A stretch of 13,126 nucleotides of DNA from an uncultured Oxalobacter sp. (GCA_934270705.1 CAKQQG010000041.1:1-13126), one strand, 5' to 3'. Shown: positions 1 to 7,114, counted from the stretch's first letter. Translations and numbers: made by a program. Notes: generated by a model not told the origin, from the sequence alone.

Positions 1-1
1 C

Positions 2-802
2 GGCATCGAAACCTGTTGCGGGGATCTGGCCAACAAGGAATTCGTCCGATCCGCAGTCAAGGGCGTCGATGCGATCATTCATCTGGCATGGAGCTTCGCC
101 GACAATCTGCCGGATCTGCTCGATACCGACGTCAAGGGCTACCAGTATCTGCTGGATGCAGCAGTTGAATATGGCGTTCGCCATGTCGTCAATACCACAA
201 CCGCCGTTTCTTACGGCAAACCGCTCTCCCATCCGGTCAGGGAAGACCAGGCACATCTGGTCGCCATCTCACGCAATCCGGTTTATGCGCTTGCCAAACT
301 GGCAACCGAAGAACTGAGTAAAATCTACGCGGTACAACATAACCTTCAGGTCAACAACGTCATGGTCTGGTATGCCTATGGCGACGTCATCGGCGGCAGA
401 AACATCCGCGCCATGATCCGTGACGCCATCGAAAAAGGCCGCATCGAGGTCCCGGGCGGCAGTGGCGGCAGTTTCTTGCAACTCGACGACTTCGTTTCAC
501 TGGTACTGGCGATCTTCTCCAGCGACGTCAAGGGCGAGCTGTTCAACGCAGCCAGCATTTACCTCACATGGGAAGACGTGGCGAAACTGATTACCGAACT
601 CGTCAACCCTGACGCCAAAGTCGTCGCTATCGACCCGGTACAATGGCAGGGCAGTGCCTTCCTGACGGACGACTGGCCATTGTCCATCGAAAAAGCGGAA
701 AAACTGTTGAACTTCAAAACCAATCTTTCCAGACAGGATGCCATCGCCAATCTGTCGGCGGCACTGAAAATCTCGGCCGACAAGGTTCGCGCCCAACTGT
801 AA
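2..802 (+). CDS. NAD-dependent epimerase/dehydratase, 5'-truncated by window edge
   Basis: This is the C-terminal 266 residues of an extended short-chain dehydrogenase (NAD(P)-dependent sugar epimerase/dehydratase family). The frame is open from base 2. The N-terminal Rossmann start with its glycine-rich dinucleotide motif lies outside the window, and roughly 50-60 residues are probably missing. Visible family marks are the DAIIHLAW strand at fragment residues 23-30, a TTTAVSYG segment where the catalytic Ser/Thr normally sits (residues 65-72), and the catalytic Y-x-x-x-K as Y95-ALA-K99. The usual R-x-x-N-V-Y-G loop is replaced by MVWYAYGD. The C-terminal substrate-binding part (QLDDFVSLVLAIF, then FNAAS) is present. 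The substrate cannot be told from the sequence. The family acts on nucleotide sugars or other hydroxy/keto substrates in the cytoplasm. It is followed by a large inverted repeat and is not obviously co-transcribed with the next gene. Confidence 0.85.
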   Translation, partial: GIETCCGDLANKEFVRSAVKGVDAIIHLAWSFADNLPDLLDTDVKGYQYLLDAAVEYGVRHVVNTTTAVSYGKPLSHPVREDQAHLVAISRNPVYALAKLATEELSKIYAVQHNLQVNNVMVWYAYGDVIGGRNIRAMIRDAIEKGRIEVPGGSGGSFLQLDDFVSLVLAIFSSDVKGELFNAASIYLTWEDVAKLITELVNPDAKVVAIDPVQWQGSAFLTDDWPLSIEKAEKLLNFKTNLSRQDAIANLSAALKISADKVRAQL

Positions 803-811
803 ACCGCCACC

Positions 812-838
812 TCCGGTACGGCAGGCTGCCGTACCGGA
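812..838. repeat. 13-bp perfect inverted repeat after the epimerase gene
   Basis: The arms TCCGGTACGGCAG and CTGCCGTACCGGA form a perfect inverted repeat around a single central G, ten bases after the epimerase stop. As RNA it would fold as a stem of about 11 bp with a 5-base loop. No T run follows on either strand, so it is not a standard intrinsic terminator. It could be a 3'-end-stabilising hairpin or part of a Rho-dependent end. Confidence 0.6.
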
Positions 839-954
839 ACCGCCTTCGCACCCGGACCGTATCACCATCCGCAGCAAACACACACTTGCCTGCGTACAGA
901 GTCAGCGACAAGACAAACCGTTACCCGCATCATGCGCCGGACAAAAAAACACAG

Positions 955-963
955 TGATACAAT
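955..963 (+). promoter_or_regulatory. Extended -10 promoter for the radical SAM gene
   Basis: TGATACAAT matches the extended -10 pattern TG-n-TATAAT with one mismatch. No good -35 hexamer lies 16-18 bp upstream, as is usual for extended -10 promoters. Transcription would begin near 970, giving a leader of about 23 nt before the ATG at 993. Confidence 0.45.
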
Positions 964-992
964 GAGGCCCGTTTCAATCCGTCTTTCATGTC

Positions 993-1889
993 ATGCAATA
1001 CATTCCCGTCAGCTATATCGATCCCGTTTTCAGGCCGCCCAGCGAAGCCAATTCCCTCATCCTGCAAGTCACCAATGGATGCAGCTGGAACAAATGTACC
1101 TATTGCGATATGTACACCCAGCCCCAGAAACGCTTCTCGGTCAAGCCTGAAGAAGATGTCAAAAAGGAAATCGAATGGTTCAGCCGGCATTATTCCGGTA
1201 TCCGGCGCGTGTTTCTGGCCGATGGCGATGTCGTCGCACTCCCTGCAAAAAGGCTGCTGACCATCCTGGATATGATTCGGGAATATCTGCCTGAAGTCAC
1301 GCGGGTCGCATCCTACTGCTCTCCGCGCAACGTCACCCGCAAGACCGACGAGGAGCTCAGGGCACTGCGCGCTGCCGGTCTGAAACAAGTCTATGTCGGT
1401 GCCGAATCCGGCGACGACTATGTTCTCAAATGCATCAACAAAGGCGAAACGCACCAATCGACCGTCGATGCGCTCAACCGGCTTGCAGATGCAGACATCA
1501 AGCGCTCGGTCATGATCATCAACGGCGTCGGCGGTACCCGTTTCAGTGAACAACACGCGCTCAACTCGGCATTGCTGGCCAACAAGACACAACCCGAATT
1601 TCTGGCGGCACTGGTTCTGAACCTGCCGCATGGCGAGGAACGTTTCCAGAAAGGATACAACGGCCAGTTCGTCAAAATGAACCAGCATGAACGCTTCAGG
1701 GAAATACGGCAATTCGGCGGCGCACTCGAACTGGAATCAACCATTTTCAGAAGCGATCATGCATCCAATCAGCTGGTTCTGAAAGGTACGCTCGGCAAAG
1801 ACAAGGATCGCTTGTTGCAGGAAATCGATCTGGCGATCGAACATCCCGAACAGGCACATCTCCGCCCTGAATGGATCAGGCCATTCTAG
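993..1889 (+). CDS. Radical SAM protein with C-x4-C-x2-C motif
   Basis: This 298-residue protein belongs to the radical SAM superfamily, in which a [4Fe-4S] cluster reductively cleaves S-adenosylmethionine to a 5'-deoxyadenosyl radical. The cluster motif is in NGCSWNKCTYCDMY: C30, C35 and C38. The spacing is C-x4-C-x2-C rather than the usual C-x3-C-x2-C. Other superfamily marks follow in order: a VFLADGD strand (the GGE-like region), CSPRN, the AGLKQVYVGAESGDD segment typical of the barrel, and a MIINGVGG strand. There is no obvious B12-binding, SPASM or TRAM extra domain. No modification substrate or maturation partner is adjacent, so the reaction is unknown. The ATG at 993 is 20 bases or so after the predicted transcript start and has no clear Shine-Dalgarno sequence. 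The gene appears to be a single-gene unit. Confidence 0.85.
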   Translation: MQYIPVSYIDPVFRPPSEANSLILQVTNGCSWNKCTYCDMYTQPQKRFSVKPEEDVKKEIEWFSRHYSGIRRVFLADGDVVALPAKRLLTILDMIREYLPEVTRVASYCSPRNVTRKTDEELRALRAAGLKQVYVGAESGDDYVLKCINKGETHQSTVDALNRLADADIKRSVMIINGVGGTRFSEQHALNSALLANKTQPEFLAALVLNLPHGEERFQKGYNGQFVKMNQHERFREIRQFGGALELESTIFRSDHASNQLVLKGTLGKDKDRLLQEIDLAIEHPEQAHLRPEWIRPF

Positions 1890-2053
1890 TTTTGGCGCCT
1901 CGCCGGATTGCATCGCCACGGATCGCAGTCAATCCCGCAGAAAATGCCGAAGACAGGTTTGCGATACCATTCCGGAGATGAAACTGTACCGCGCATATCA
2001 TCCCGCCATGCGCCTGCCCGAAAAAACCGGGGCTGGCATATTGTCGAATAATT

Positions 2054-2062
2054 TGCTTTAAT
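2054..2062 (+). promoter_or_regulatory. Extended -10 promoter for putP
   Basis: TGCTTTAAT fits TG-n-TATAAT with one mismatch in the hexamer. No good -35 is seen. The predicted transcript start, near 2069, lies downstream of the in-frame GTG at 2063. That GTG therefore cannot be the start codon if this promoter is used, which supports the ATG at 2099. Confidence 0.4.
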
Positions 2063-2098
2063 GTGCCGTTTTACCCGACCATTAACGGATCGCCCGGC

Positions 2099-3589
2099 AT
2101 GACTGTAGATACGCCTCTTCTTGTTACCTTTATCGTTTATATCGTCGCAACAACCCTGATCGGGTTCATCGCCTACCGTGCGACACGCAATCTGTCCGAC
2201 TATATTCTGGGCGGACGACGCCTCGGCAGTTTCGTCACTGCCATGTCGGCTGGTGCATCCGACATGAGTGGATGGTTGCTCATGGGCTTGCCGGGAGCGG
2301 TCTTTCTGACAGGACTTTCGGAAAGCTGGATCGCCATCGGACTGATCGTCGGCGCATGGTTCAACTGGCTGCTGGTTGCCGGACGTTTGCGTGTCCATAC
2401 CGAATATTGCGGCAACGCCCAGACATTGCCGGACTACCTGACGAACCGCTTCGAAGACACCAGCCGTATCCTGCGCATACTCTCGGCTTTCGTTATTCTG
2501 ATTTTCTTCACCATTTACTGCTCATCCGGCATGGTCGCCGGCGCACGCCTTTTCGAGAGCACATTCGGCCTGCCCTATACCACAGCGCTCTGGATCGGAG
2601 CCTTCGCAACAATCACATATGTATTTATCGGCGGTTTTCTGGCTGTCAGCTGGACCGATACGGTTCAGGCGACCCTGATGATTTTCGCGTTGCTGATTAC
2701 ACCGATCTTTTCCATGCTGGCCGTAGGGGACTTCACAACGGTCATGACCACTATCCAGTCAGAAGCCCCTGCAAAACTCGACATGTTCAAGGGACTGGAC
2801 TTCATGGCGATCATTTCCCTGCTGGGATGGGGACTTGGCTATTTCGGGCAACCGCATATTCTGGTTCGCTTCATGGCAGCGGACTCCGTCCGTTCGATAC
2901 CGAAAGCGCGCCGCATCAGTATGACCTGGATGATTCTTTGTCTGGCCGGCGCCATAGCGACCGGCTTTTTCGGCATCGCCTATTTCTCGCACAATCCTGA
3001 ACTGGCCGGCGGCGTTTTGCAAAACAATGAAGCCGTCTTCATGGAACTGACCAAAATCCTGTTCAATCCCTGGATTGCCGGCATCATTCTGTCGGCCATC
3101 ATGGCTGCCGTGATGAGTACGTTAAGTTGTCAGCTGCTGGTCTGTTCCAGCGCCCTGACAGAAGACTTTTACCGCGCCTTTTTGCGACCGAATGCATCGC
3201 AAACCGAACTGGTCTGGACAGGACGCATCATGGTCATGCTGATTTCCCTTATCGCCATCGTCATCGCCCTTAATCCGGACAACAAGGTATTAAGTCTCGT
3301 CGCCTACGCATGGGCCGGTTTCGGCGCGGCATTCGGCCCAGTCATCCTGTTGTCGCTGATCTGGAAACGGATGACCCGAAACGGCGCTTTTGCCGGCATT
3401 TTCGTCGGCGCAGCCACCATCATTTTGTGGAAAACCTGTCTGGATCATCTCGGCCTGTATGAAATCATCCCCGGCTTCATCTTTGGCACCTGCGCCATCA
3501 TCATTACCAGCCTGCTCGACAAAATGCCATCTTCCACCATGCGAAACCAGTTCGAAAAAGCGGACAAGGCTTTTCGCACAGGGACATAA
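2099..3589 (+). CDS. putP: Sodium/proline symporter PutP
   Basis: This 496-residue inner-membrane protein of the solute:sodium symporter family imports proline with Na+. Long stretches match my memory of E. coli PutP (502 aa), for example LSDYILGG, SAGASDMSGWLLMGLPGAVF, RLRVHTEY, FTIYCSSGMVAGARLFESTFG and STLSCQLLVCSSALTEDFYRAF. The start at ATG 2099 puts the Na+-site residues at D55 and S57, the same numbering as E. coli. The Ser-Thr pair of TM8 is in VMSTLSCQ. About 13 hydrophobic segments are visible, as expected. A GTG 36 bases upstream would extend the protein but falls at the predicted -10. The ribosome site is weak. No putA (proline dehydrogenase) lies beside it, so the gene stands alone, with the tRNA-fMet unit convergent downstream. 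Confidence 0.96.
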   Translation: MTVDTPLLVTFIVYIVATTLIGFIAYRATRNLSDYILGGRRLGSFVTAMSAGASDMSGWLLMGLPGAVFLTGLSESWIAIGLIVGAWFNWLLVAGRLRVHTEYCGNAQTLPDYLTNRFEDTSRILRILSAFVILIFFTIYCSSGMVAGARLFESTFGLPYTTALWIGAFATITYVFIGGFLAVSWTDTVQATLMIFALLITPIFSMLAVGDFTTVMTTIQSEAPAKLDMFKGLDFMAIISLLGWGLGYFGQPHILVRFMAADSVRSIPKARRISMTWMILCLAGAIATGFFGIAYFSHNPELAGGVLQNNEAVFMELTKILFNPWIAGIILSAIMAAVMSTLSCQLLVCSSALTEDFYRAFLRPNASQTELVWTGRIMVMLISLIAIVIALNPDNKVLSLVAYAWAGFGAAFGPVILLSLIWKRMTRNGAFAGIFVGAATIILWKTCLDHLGLYEIIPGFIFGTCAIIITSLLDKMPSSTMRNQFEKADKAFRTGT

Positions 3590-3680
3590 ACCCGGATTCC
3601 GGCAGACGCGGCTAGCCGTTCGATCCCGCATATTGCCAGGCCGTCCGTATCCGTAACAGACGACAAGCCGCATGTCACGC

Positions 3681-3717
3681 ACACAAAACAAAAACGCCGC
3701 TGAAAATTCAGCGGCGT
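3681..3717 (-). terminator. Intrinsic terminator of the tRNA-fMet unit
   Basis: On the minus strand, ACGCCGCTGA and TCAGCGGCGT form a 10-bp stem around a 4-base loop, followed by TTTTTGTTTTGTGT. This is a canonical Rho-independent terminator placed directly after the tRNA 3' end. There is no T run in the plus direction, so it should not terminate putP transcripts. Confidence 0.88.
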
Positions 3718-3724
3718 CTCAAAC

Positions 3725-3801
<77 letters not shown>

Positions 3802-3815
3802 TCTGTAGGAATAAA

Positions 3816-3844
3816 ATTATAATCTGGCTTTTTATAAAATTCAA
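3816..3844 (-). promoter_or_regulatory. Sigma-70 promoter of tRNA-fMet
   Basis: Read on the minus strand, TTGAAT (3844-3839) and TATAAT (3821-3816) are separated by exactly 17 bp. The -10 is a perfect consensus. Transcription would start near 3809, about eight bases before the mature tRNA. The upstream flank is AT-rich, as at other strong stable-RNA promoters. Confidence 0.82.
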
Positions 3845-3860
3845 TACATTTTCAAAAAAA

Positions 3861-3907
3861 CCGTCATTTCCCGTCATGACACGACAACACCTTTCCTGTC
3901 ACGACAA
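3861..3907. repeat. Phased direct repeats upstream of the tRNA-fMet promoter
   Basis: CCGTCAT occurs at 3861-3867 and again at 3871-3877, 10 bp apart. CACGACAA occurs at 3880-3887 and 3900-3907, 20 bp apart. The 8-bp palindrome GTCATGAC spans 3873-3880. The cluster sits just upstream of the tRNA promoter and also upstream of the divergent Nudix gene, so it could bind a regulator acting in either direction. No known binding motif is recognised. Confidence 0.4.
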
Positions 3908-3972
3908 GACATAACGATCCCGATACAACCCCTTCGACACATCCTGAAGCAGGATAACATCGCATTCGCCTG

Positions 3973-3978
3973 TATAAT
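3973..3978 (+). promoter_or_regulatory. Candidate -10 for the Nudix/TIR-like/aat unit
   Basis: A perfect TATAAT lies about 65 bases upstream of the Nudix start. The expected -35 position holds no good match. It is the best candidate promoter for the plus-strand run that begins at 4044, but it is supported by one hexamer only. Confidence 0.35.
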
Positions 3979-4032
3979 GTGGCTTGCCGGATTTTTCAAT
4001 GATACTGACCGGACTGGCTTTTTTTGCCGATT

Positions 4033-4036
4033 AAGG
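4033..4036 (+). promoter_or_regulatory. Ribosome binding site favouring GTG 4044
   Basis: The AAGG core (in TTAAGGT) ends seven bases before the GTG at 4044. For the in-frame ATG codons at 4053 and 4059 the distance would be 16 and 22 bases, which is too far. This favours a GTG start. Confidence 0.55.
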
Positions 4037-4043
4037 TATAACT

Positions 4044-4613
4044 GTGCGTGACATGCCCATGAAATTCTGTTCCCATTGTGGTCATCCCCTGATTGTCGGC
4101 ATACCGCCACTGGACAATATGCCTCGCCATATCTGTCCGAACTGTCACATGATCCATTACGAAAATCCGAAAATCGTGGTATGCAGCATTCCGACATGGG
4201 AAACGGAAACGGGAACATCCGTCTTGCTCTGTCGCCGCGCCATTACGCCGCGGCATGGTTTCTGGACACTGCCCGGCGGATTCATGGAAAATGACGAAAC
4301 GACCGAGCAGGCCGCCCGACGCGAAACGAAAGAAGAAGCGGGAGCGGATGTCACGATTTCCAATCTGTTTTCGCTGATGAATCTGCCCGTTTACCATCAG
4401 GTACATCTTTTTTATCTCGCACAACTGAAAAACACGAATTTCGCACCGGGTGAAGAAAGTCTGGAAACCCGCCTGTTTACGGAAAAGGAAATTCCCTGGG
4501 ACCAACTGGCTTTTTCAACGATAAAATACGCTCTCAAATTCTATTTCGAGGACAAAAGGAAAATACAGCGTGGCGGCCAGTTCGGTTTTCATACGCTGGA
4601 TCTGACCAAATGA
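4044..4613 (+). CDS. Nudix hydrolase with N-terminal zinc ribbon
   Basis: This 189-residue protein has two parts. Residues 9-34 form a zinc ribbon with two C-x-x-C knuckles (C9/C12 and C31/C34). Residues 45-165 form a Nudix domain with a complete Nudix box, G-x5-E-x7-R-E-x2-E-E-x-G, running from G79 (GFMENDE) through R93-E94 and E97-E98 to G100. These glutamates bind the catalytic Mg2+. Nudix enzymes cleave nucleoside diphosphates linked to another group. Relatives with this N-terminal ribbon (Nudix_N_2 type) include enzymes acting on FAD, ADP-ribose or NAD-like substrates, but the substrate cannot be read from the sequence. The start is GTG 4044 by ribosome-site spacing. The ATG alternatives remove three or five residues and leave the zinc ribbon intact. 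The TIR-like gene follows after 49 bases on the same strand, so co-transcription is likely. Confidence 0.88.
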   Translation: MRDMPMKFCSHCGHPLIVGIPPLDNMPRHICPNCHMIHYENPKIVVCSIPTWETETGTSVLLCRRAITPRHGFWTLPGGFMENDETTEQAARRETKEEAGADVTISNLFSLMNLPVYHQVHLFYLAQLKNTNFAPGEESLETRLFTEKEIPWDQLAFSTIKYALKFYFEDKRKIQRGGQFGFHTLDLTK

Positions 4614-4662
4614 ATCGCCGCCATCCCTGTCGTGCATCCGCAATATCTGGAGATTTCAATTT

Positions 4663-5106
4663 ATGGCAACCTATCCCGTTTTTCTCAGTCACAGCTGGAT
4701 CGAGCAAGATGGTGTCGAACGCATCACGAGTCTGATGGAAGCCTACCGCCTCAAAACGGAAGGTTTCGCCTACGAATATTACAGTGTCTCCAAAGACGAC
4801 CCTGCCCAGTTCCTGCCATCGAACAAGGCCTTGTCGTTGTCGATCGAAAAACAGATGGAACCCTGCTGCTGCCTTGTCATTCTGGCTGGTGTCTTTGAGG
4901 AATTCAAACGCTGGACCAATCTGGAACTCGACGCTGCGAAAAAACTGGGACTGCCGGTCATTCTGGTGGAGGCCGTCGATCCGAAGCATACCTCGCACAA
5001 GGAAAAACGTGCAGCAGCCGAAATCGTGAAATGGGATGCCATGCAACTGGGCGACGCCATCGTCAAACACGCACGCCCCGGAAAAGTTCTGAAACAGACT
5101 GTCTGA
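4663..5106 (+). CDS. Small TIR-like protein of the ThsB/DUF1863 (MTH538) type
   Basis: This 147-residue soluble protein is a single alpha/beta domain. The opening YPVFLSHSW (residues 4-12), the YSVSKDDPA segment (40-48), a hydrophobic strand [11 protein letters not shown] (68-78), the W84-x3-E88 helix ([14 protein letters not shown]) and the strand GLPVILVEA (96-104) follow the layout of the MTH538/ThsB TIR-like family (PF08937). In NADase TIR proteins a glutamate in the helix after that strand is catalytic, and E88 is the natural candidate. Family members include ThsB of Thoeris defence, which makes a cyclic ADP-ribose isomer; many others are uncharacterised. There is no effector domain, signal peptide or membrane segment. 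A TGGAGA ribosome site lies nine bases before the ATG. The gene sits between Nudix and aat with short gaps. Fold assignment is fairly secure; enzymatic activity is inference. Confidence 0.75.
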   Translation: MATYPVFLSHSWIEQDGVERITSLMEAYRLKTEGFAYEYYSVSKDDPAQFLPSNKALSLSIEKQMEPCCCLVILAGVFEEFKRWTNLELDAAKKLGLPVILVEAVDPKHTSHKEKRAAAEIVKWDAMQLGDAIVKHARPGKVLKQTV

Positions 5107-5134
5107 CGGCATGCATGCCATATCGTTCACCGGA

Positions 5135-5140
5135 AAAGGA
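5135..5140 (+). promoter_or_regulatory. Ribosome binding site favouring the aat start at 5153
   Basis: AAAGGA lies 12 bases before ATG 5153. The spacing is a little long. The in-frame ATG at 5111 has no comparable site and would add 14 residues that do not resemble the family start. Confidence 0.5.
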
Positions 5141-5152
5141 AACATCGCACAC

Positions 5153-5908
5153 ATGATTCCCTGGCTTGAACCGGACGATCCCTTTCCCGATGTATCCACC
5201 GCGCTGACCGGAGAAAGCGGCTTTCCCGGTCTTCTGGCAGCTGGCGCCGATCTTTCGCCGGAACGTCTTGTCATGGCATACCGGCGCGGCATATTCCCAT
5301 GGTTCTGCGACAACCAGCCCATATTGTGGTGGAGTACCGACCCGCGTATGGTTTTGCCGACAGACCGCTTCGTCATCTCTCACAGTCTGAAGAAAAAACT
5401 GCGGCAAATCCACAAAAGCATCCACGAAGGCAACGGTCCGTGGCGGCTGAGCTTCGATACGGACTTCGCTCAAGTCATCCGCGAATGTGCAGCACCCCGC
5501 AAAAAAGAATCCGGAACCTGGATCACGAGCGACATCATCGACAGCTACCAAAAACTGCACGACATGGGAATCGCCCACTCGTCGGAGCTCTGGCACGACA
5601 ACCGTCTCGTCGGCGGCGCATACGGTATCTGTCTGGGAAAAATGTTTTTCGGCGAATCCATGTTCGCACGCATTCCGGATGCTTCCAAGATCGCGCTGGC
5701 ATATCTGGTCTTTTTCCTGCGGCAAAATGGCGTGACACTGATCGATTGCCAACAGGAAACGGCTCATCTGGCTTCTCTTGGCGCCAGTCCGATCAGCCGT
5801 ACCGATTTCAACGCCCATCTCAAACGGACAATCGACATGCCGGCGATCACATCCTGGACAACGGTATCAAACTGCCCGCTCTGCCAGTTCCACTCCCTGG
5901 CCGGCTAA
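5153..5908 (+). CDS. aat: Leucyl/phenylalanyl-tRNA--protein transferase
   Basis: Aat moves Leu or Phe from aminoacyl-tRNA onto N-terminal Arg or Lys of proteins, making an N-degron that ClpS/ClpAP reads. The 251-residue protein shows the family hallmarks in order: [12 protein letters not shown] at the N-terminus, YRRGIFPWF (43-51), WWSTDPR (59-65), HSSELWHDN and VGGAYG (142-157), and [17 protein letters not shown] (166-182), with LIDCQ after it. The length is close to the E. coli protein (234 aa), with a slightly longer C-terminus. The start at 5153 is chosen because MIPWL is the usual beginning and a purine-rich site precedes it. The gap from the TIR-like stop is 46 bases. In several Burkholderiales aat is followed by bpt/ate and then pyrD, as I recall; here pyrD follows directly. 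Confidence 0.95.
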   Translation: MIPWLEPDDPFPDVSTALTGESGFPGLLAAGADLSPERLVMAYRRGIFPWFCDNQPILWWSTDPRMVLPTDRFVISHSLKKKLRQIHKSIHEGNGPWRLSFDTDFAQVIRECAAPRKKESGTWITSDIIDSYQKLHDMGIAHSSELWHDNRLVGGAYGICLGKMFFGESMFARIPDASKIALAYLVFFLRQNGVTLIDCQQETAHLASLGASPISRTDFNAHLKRTIDMPAITSWTTVSNCPLCQFHSLAG

Positions 5909-6031
5909 ACCAAATCACCGACTTACGTTACAATTACGATATAACAATCTTTTATATCCCGTTCGAAACGGTCTGGAAAACCATACCCCTTTCCATACCG
6001 TATCCGGTACCACAGACTTTATTTGAATTCC

Positions 6032-7072
6032 ATGATTCCTAATTTCATGTATGCCCTGATCCGGCCATGCCTTTTCGCCATGGACCCGGAAAACGCCCAC
6101 CATTTCACCCTTTCATCCATGAGAATGGCGTCGGCGATGGGTCTGACAGCACTGGCGCCATCCGTCAGTCCTTCTCCGCGTGAAGTCATGGGACTGACCT
6201 TTCCCAATCCGGTCGGACTGGCTGCCGGACTGGACAAAAACGGTTCATGCATCGATGGCATGGCCTCGCTCGGTTTCGGTTTTCTGGAACTGGGCACCGT
6301 CACCCCGCGTCCGCAACCCGGCAATCCGAAACCGCGTATGTTCCGTCTGCCGGATGCCGAAGGTTTGATCAACCGGATGGGATTCAACAACGACGGAGTG
6401 GATGTTCTCGTCGCCAATGTCAAGGCATCCCGCTTCTATCAGGAAAGAAAAGGCATTCTGGGACTCAATATCGGCAAAAATGCCGTAACCCCCATCGAAA
6501 AAGCGGTCGATGATTATCTGATCTGCCTTGAAAAAGTCTATCCTGTCGCCGACTACATCGCCATCAACATTTCATCGCCCAATACCAAAAACCTGCGCCA
6601 GCTTCAGGGAGAATCGGAACTGGACAATTTGCTATCGCAGCTGAAAAACGCGCAGGATCGTCTGGCGCAACAACACGCCCGATATGTACCGCTTGCCCTG
6701 AAAATCGCACCGGACATCGACGATAACCAGATCAGAAATATCGCGGACGCCCTGCTGCGCCATCACATTGATGGCGTCATCGCCACCAACACCACGATTT
6801 CACGCAACACCGTCAATCATCTGCCCCATGGCGCTGAAGCCGGTGGACTTTCCGGTGCTCCGGTCAAAGACATGTCCACCGAGGTCATTCGCAAACTCAA
6901 GACAGAACTCGGAGACACCATTCCCATCATCGGCGTCGGAGGTATTCTTTCCGGTGCTGATGCACGGGAGAAAGTGGAGGCGGGCGCCTCACTGGTGCAG
7001 ATTCTGACCGGCATGATCTATGCCGGTCCCGGACTGGTACGCGAATGCGTCAATGCCCTGAGACAACCCTGA
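6032..7072 (+). CDS. pyrD: Dihydroorotate dehydrogenase (quinone), class 2
   Basis: PyrD oxidises dihydroorotate to orotate, the fourth step of pyrimidine synthesis, passing electrons through FMN to the membrane quinone pool. The 346-residue protein has the class 2 N-terminal membrane-associating helix region ([21 protein letters not shown]), the FMN-site segment [13 protein letters not shown] (59-71), [18 protein letters not shown] (88-105), [14 protein letters not shown], and INISSPNT, where S182 aligns with the catalytic Ser175 of E. coli. ATNTTISRN and IIGVGGI complete the phosphate-binding part. ATG 6032 is preferred over a TTG three codons upstream; ATG 6047 is also possible. The ribosome site is poor. 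The 123-bp gap from aat contains TATAAC at 5940-5945 without a good -35, so an own promoter is possible but unproven. The aldo-keto reductase follows 42 bases after the stop. Confidence 0.96.
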   Translation: MIPNFMYALIRPCLFAMDPENAHHFTLSSMRMASAMGLTALAPSVSPSPREVMGLTFPNPVGLAAGLDKNGSCIDGMASLGFGFLELGTVTPRPQPGNPKPRMFRLPDAEGLINRMGFNNDGVDVLVANVKASRFYQERKGILGLNIGKNAVTPIEKAVDDYLICLEKVYPVADYIAINISSPNTKNLRQLQGESELDNLLSQLKNAQDRLAQQHARYVPLALKIAPDIDDNQIRNIADALLRHHIDGVIATNTTISRNTVNHLPHGAEAGGLSGAPVKDMSTEVIRKLKTELGDTIPIIGVGGILSGADAREKVEAGASLVQILTGMIYAGPGLVRECVNALRQP

Positions 7073-7100
7073 GAGGGCAACATGATCCGTACCGATGCAA

Positions 7101-7105
7101 AAGGA
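7101..7105 (+). promoter_or_regulatory. Ribosome binding site favouring ATG 7115
   Basis: AAGGA (within AAAAGGA) sits nine bases before ATG 7115. A second site, GAGAGGG at 7071-7077, overlaps the pyrD stop and lies four bases before the in-frame ATG at 7082. Both starts therefore carry plausible ribosome sites. Confidence 0.6.
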
Positions 7106-7114
7106 ACTGGCAAC

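Noticed and set aside
930..1712. A 260-codon minus-strand frame opposite the radical SAM gene
   Set aside because: It is a shadow of the radical SAM coding frame, with no recognisable domain and no promoter or ribosome site.
2009..2037. GC-rich arms around an A run (GCCCG-A6-CCGGGGC) before putP
   Set aside because: The A/T run is in the loop, not after the stem, so it is not an intrinsic terminator on either strand.
1978..2061. A 27-codon ORF (MKLYRAYHP...) with GGAG just before it, upstream of putP
   Set aside because: The GGAG touches the ATG, so spacing is wrong; it overlaps the putP promoter and has no recognisable features. A leader peptide is possible but unsupported.
2063..2098. GTG 2063 as the putP start
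   Set aside because: It lies at the predicted -10 element, and the ATG at 2099 reproduces E. coli residue numbering for the Na+ site.
4534..5376. A 280-codon minus-strand frame across Nudix, TIR-like and aat
   Set aside because: It spans three plus-strand genes and their gaps and lacks any family features.
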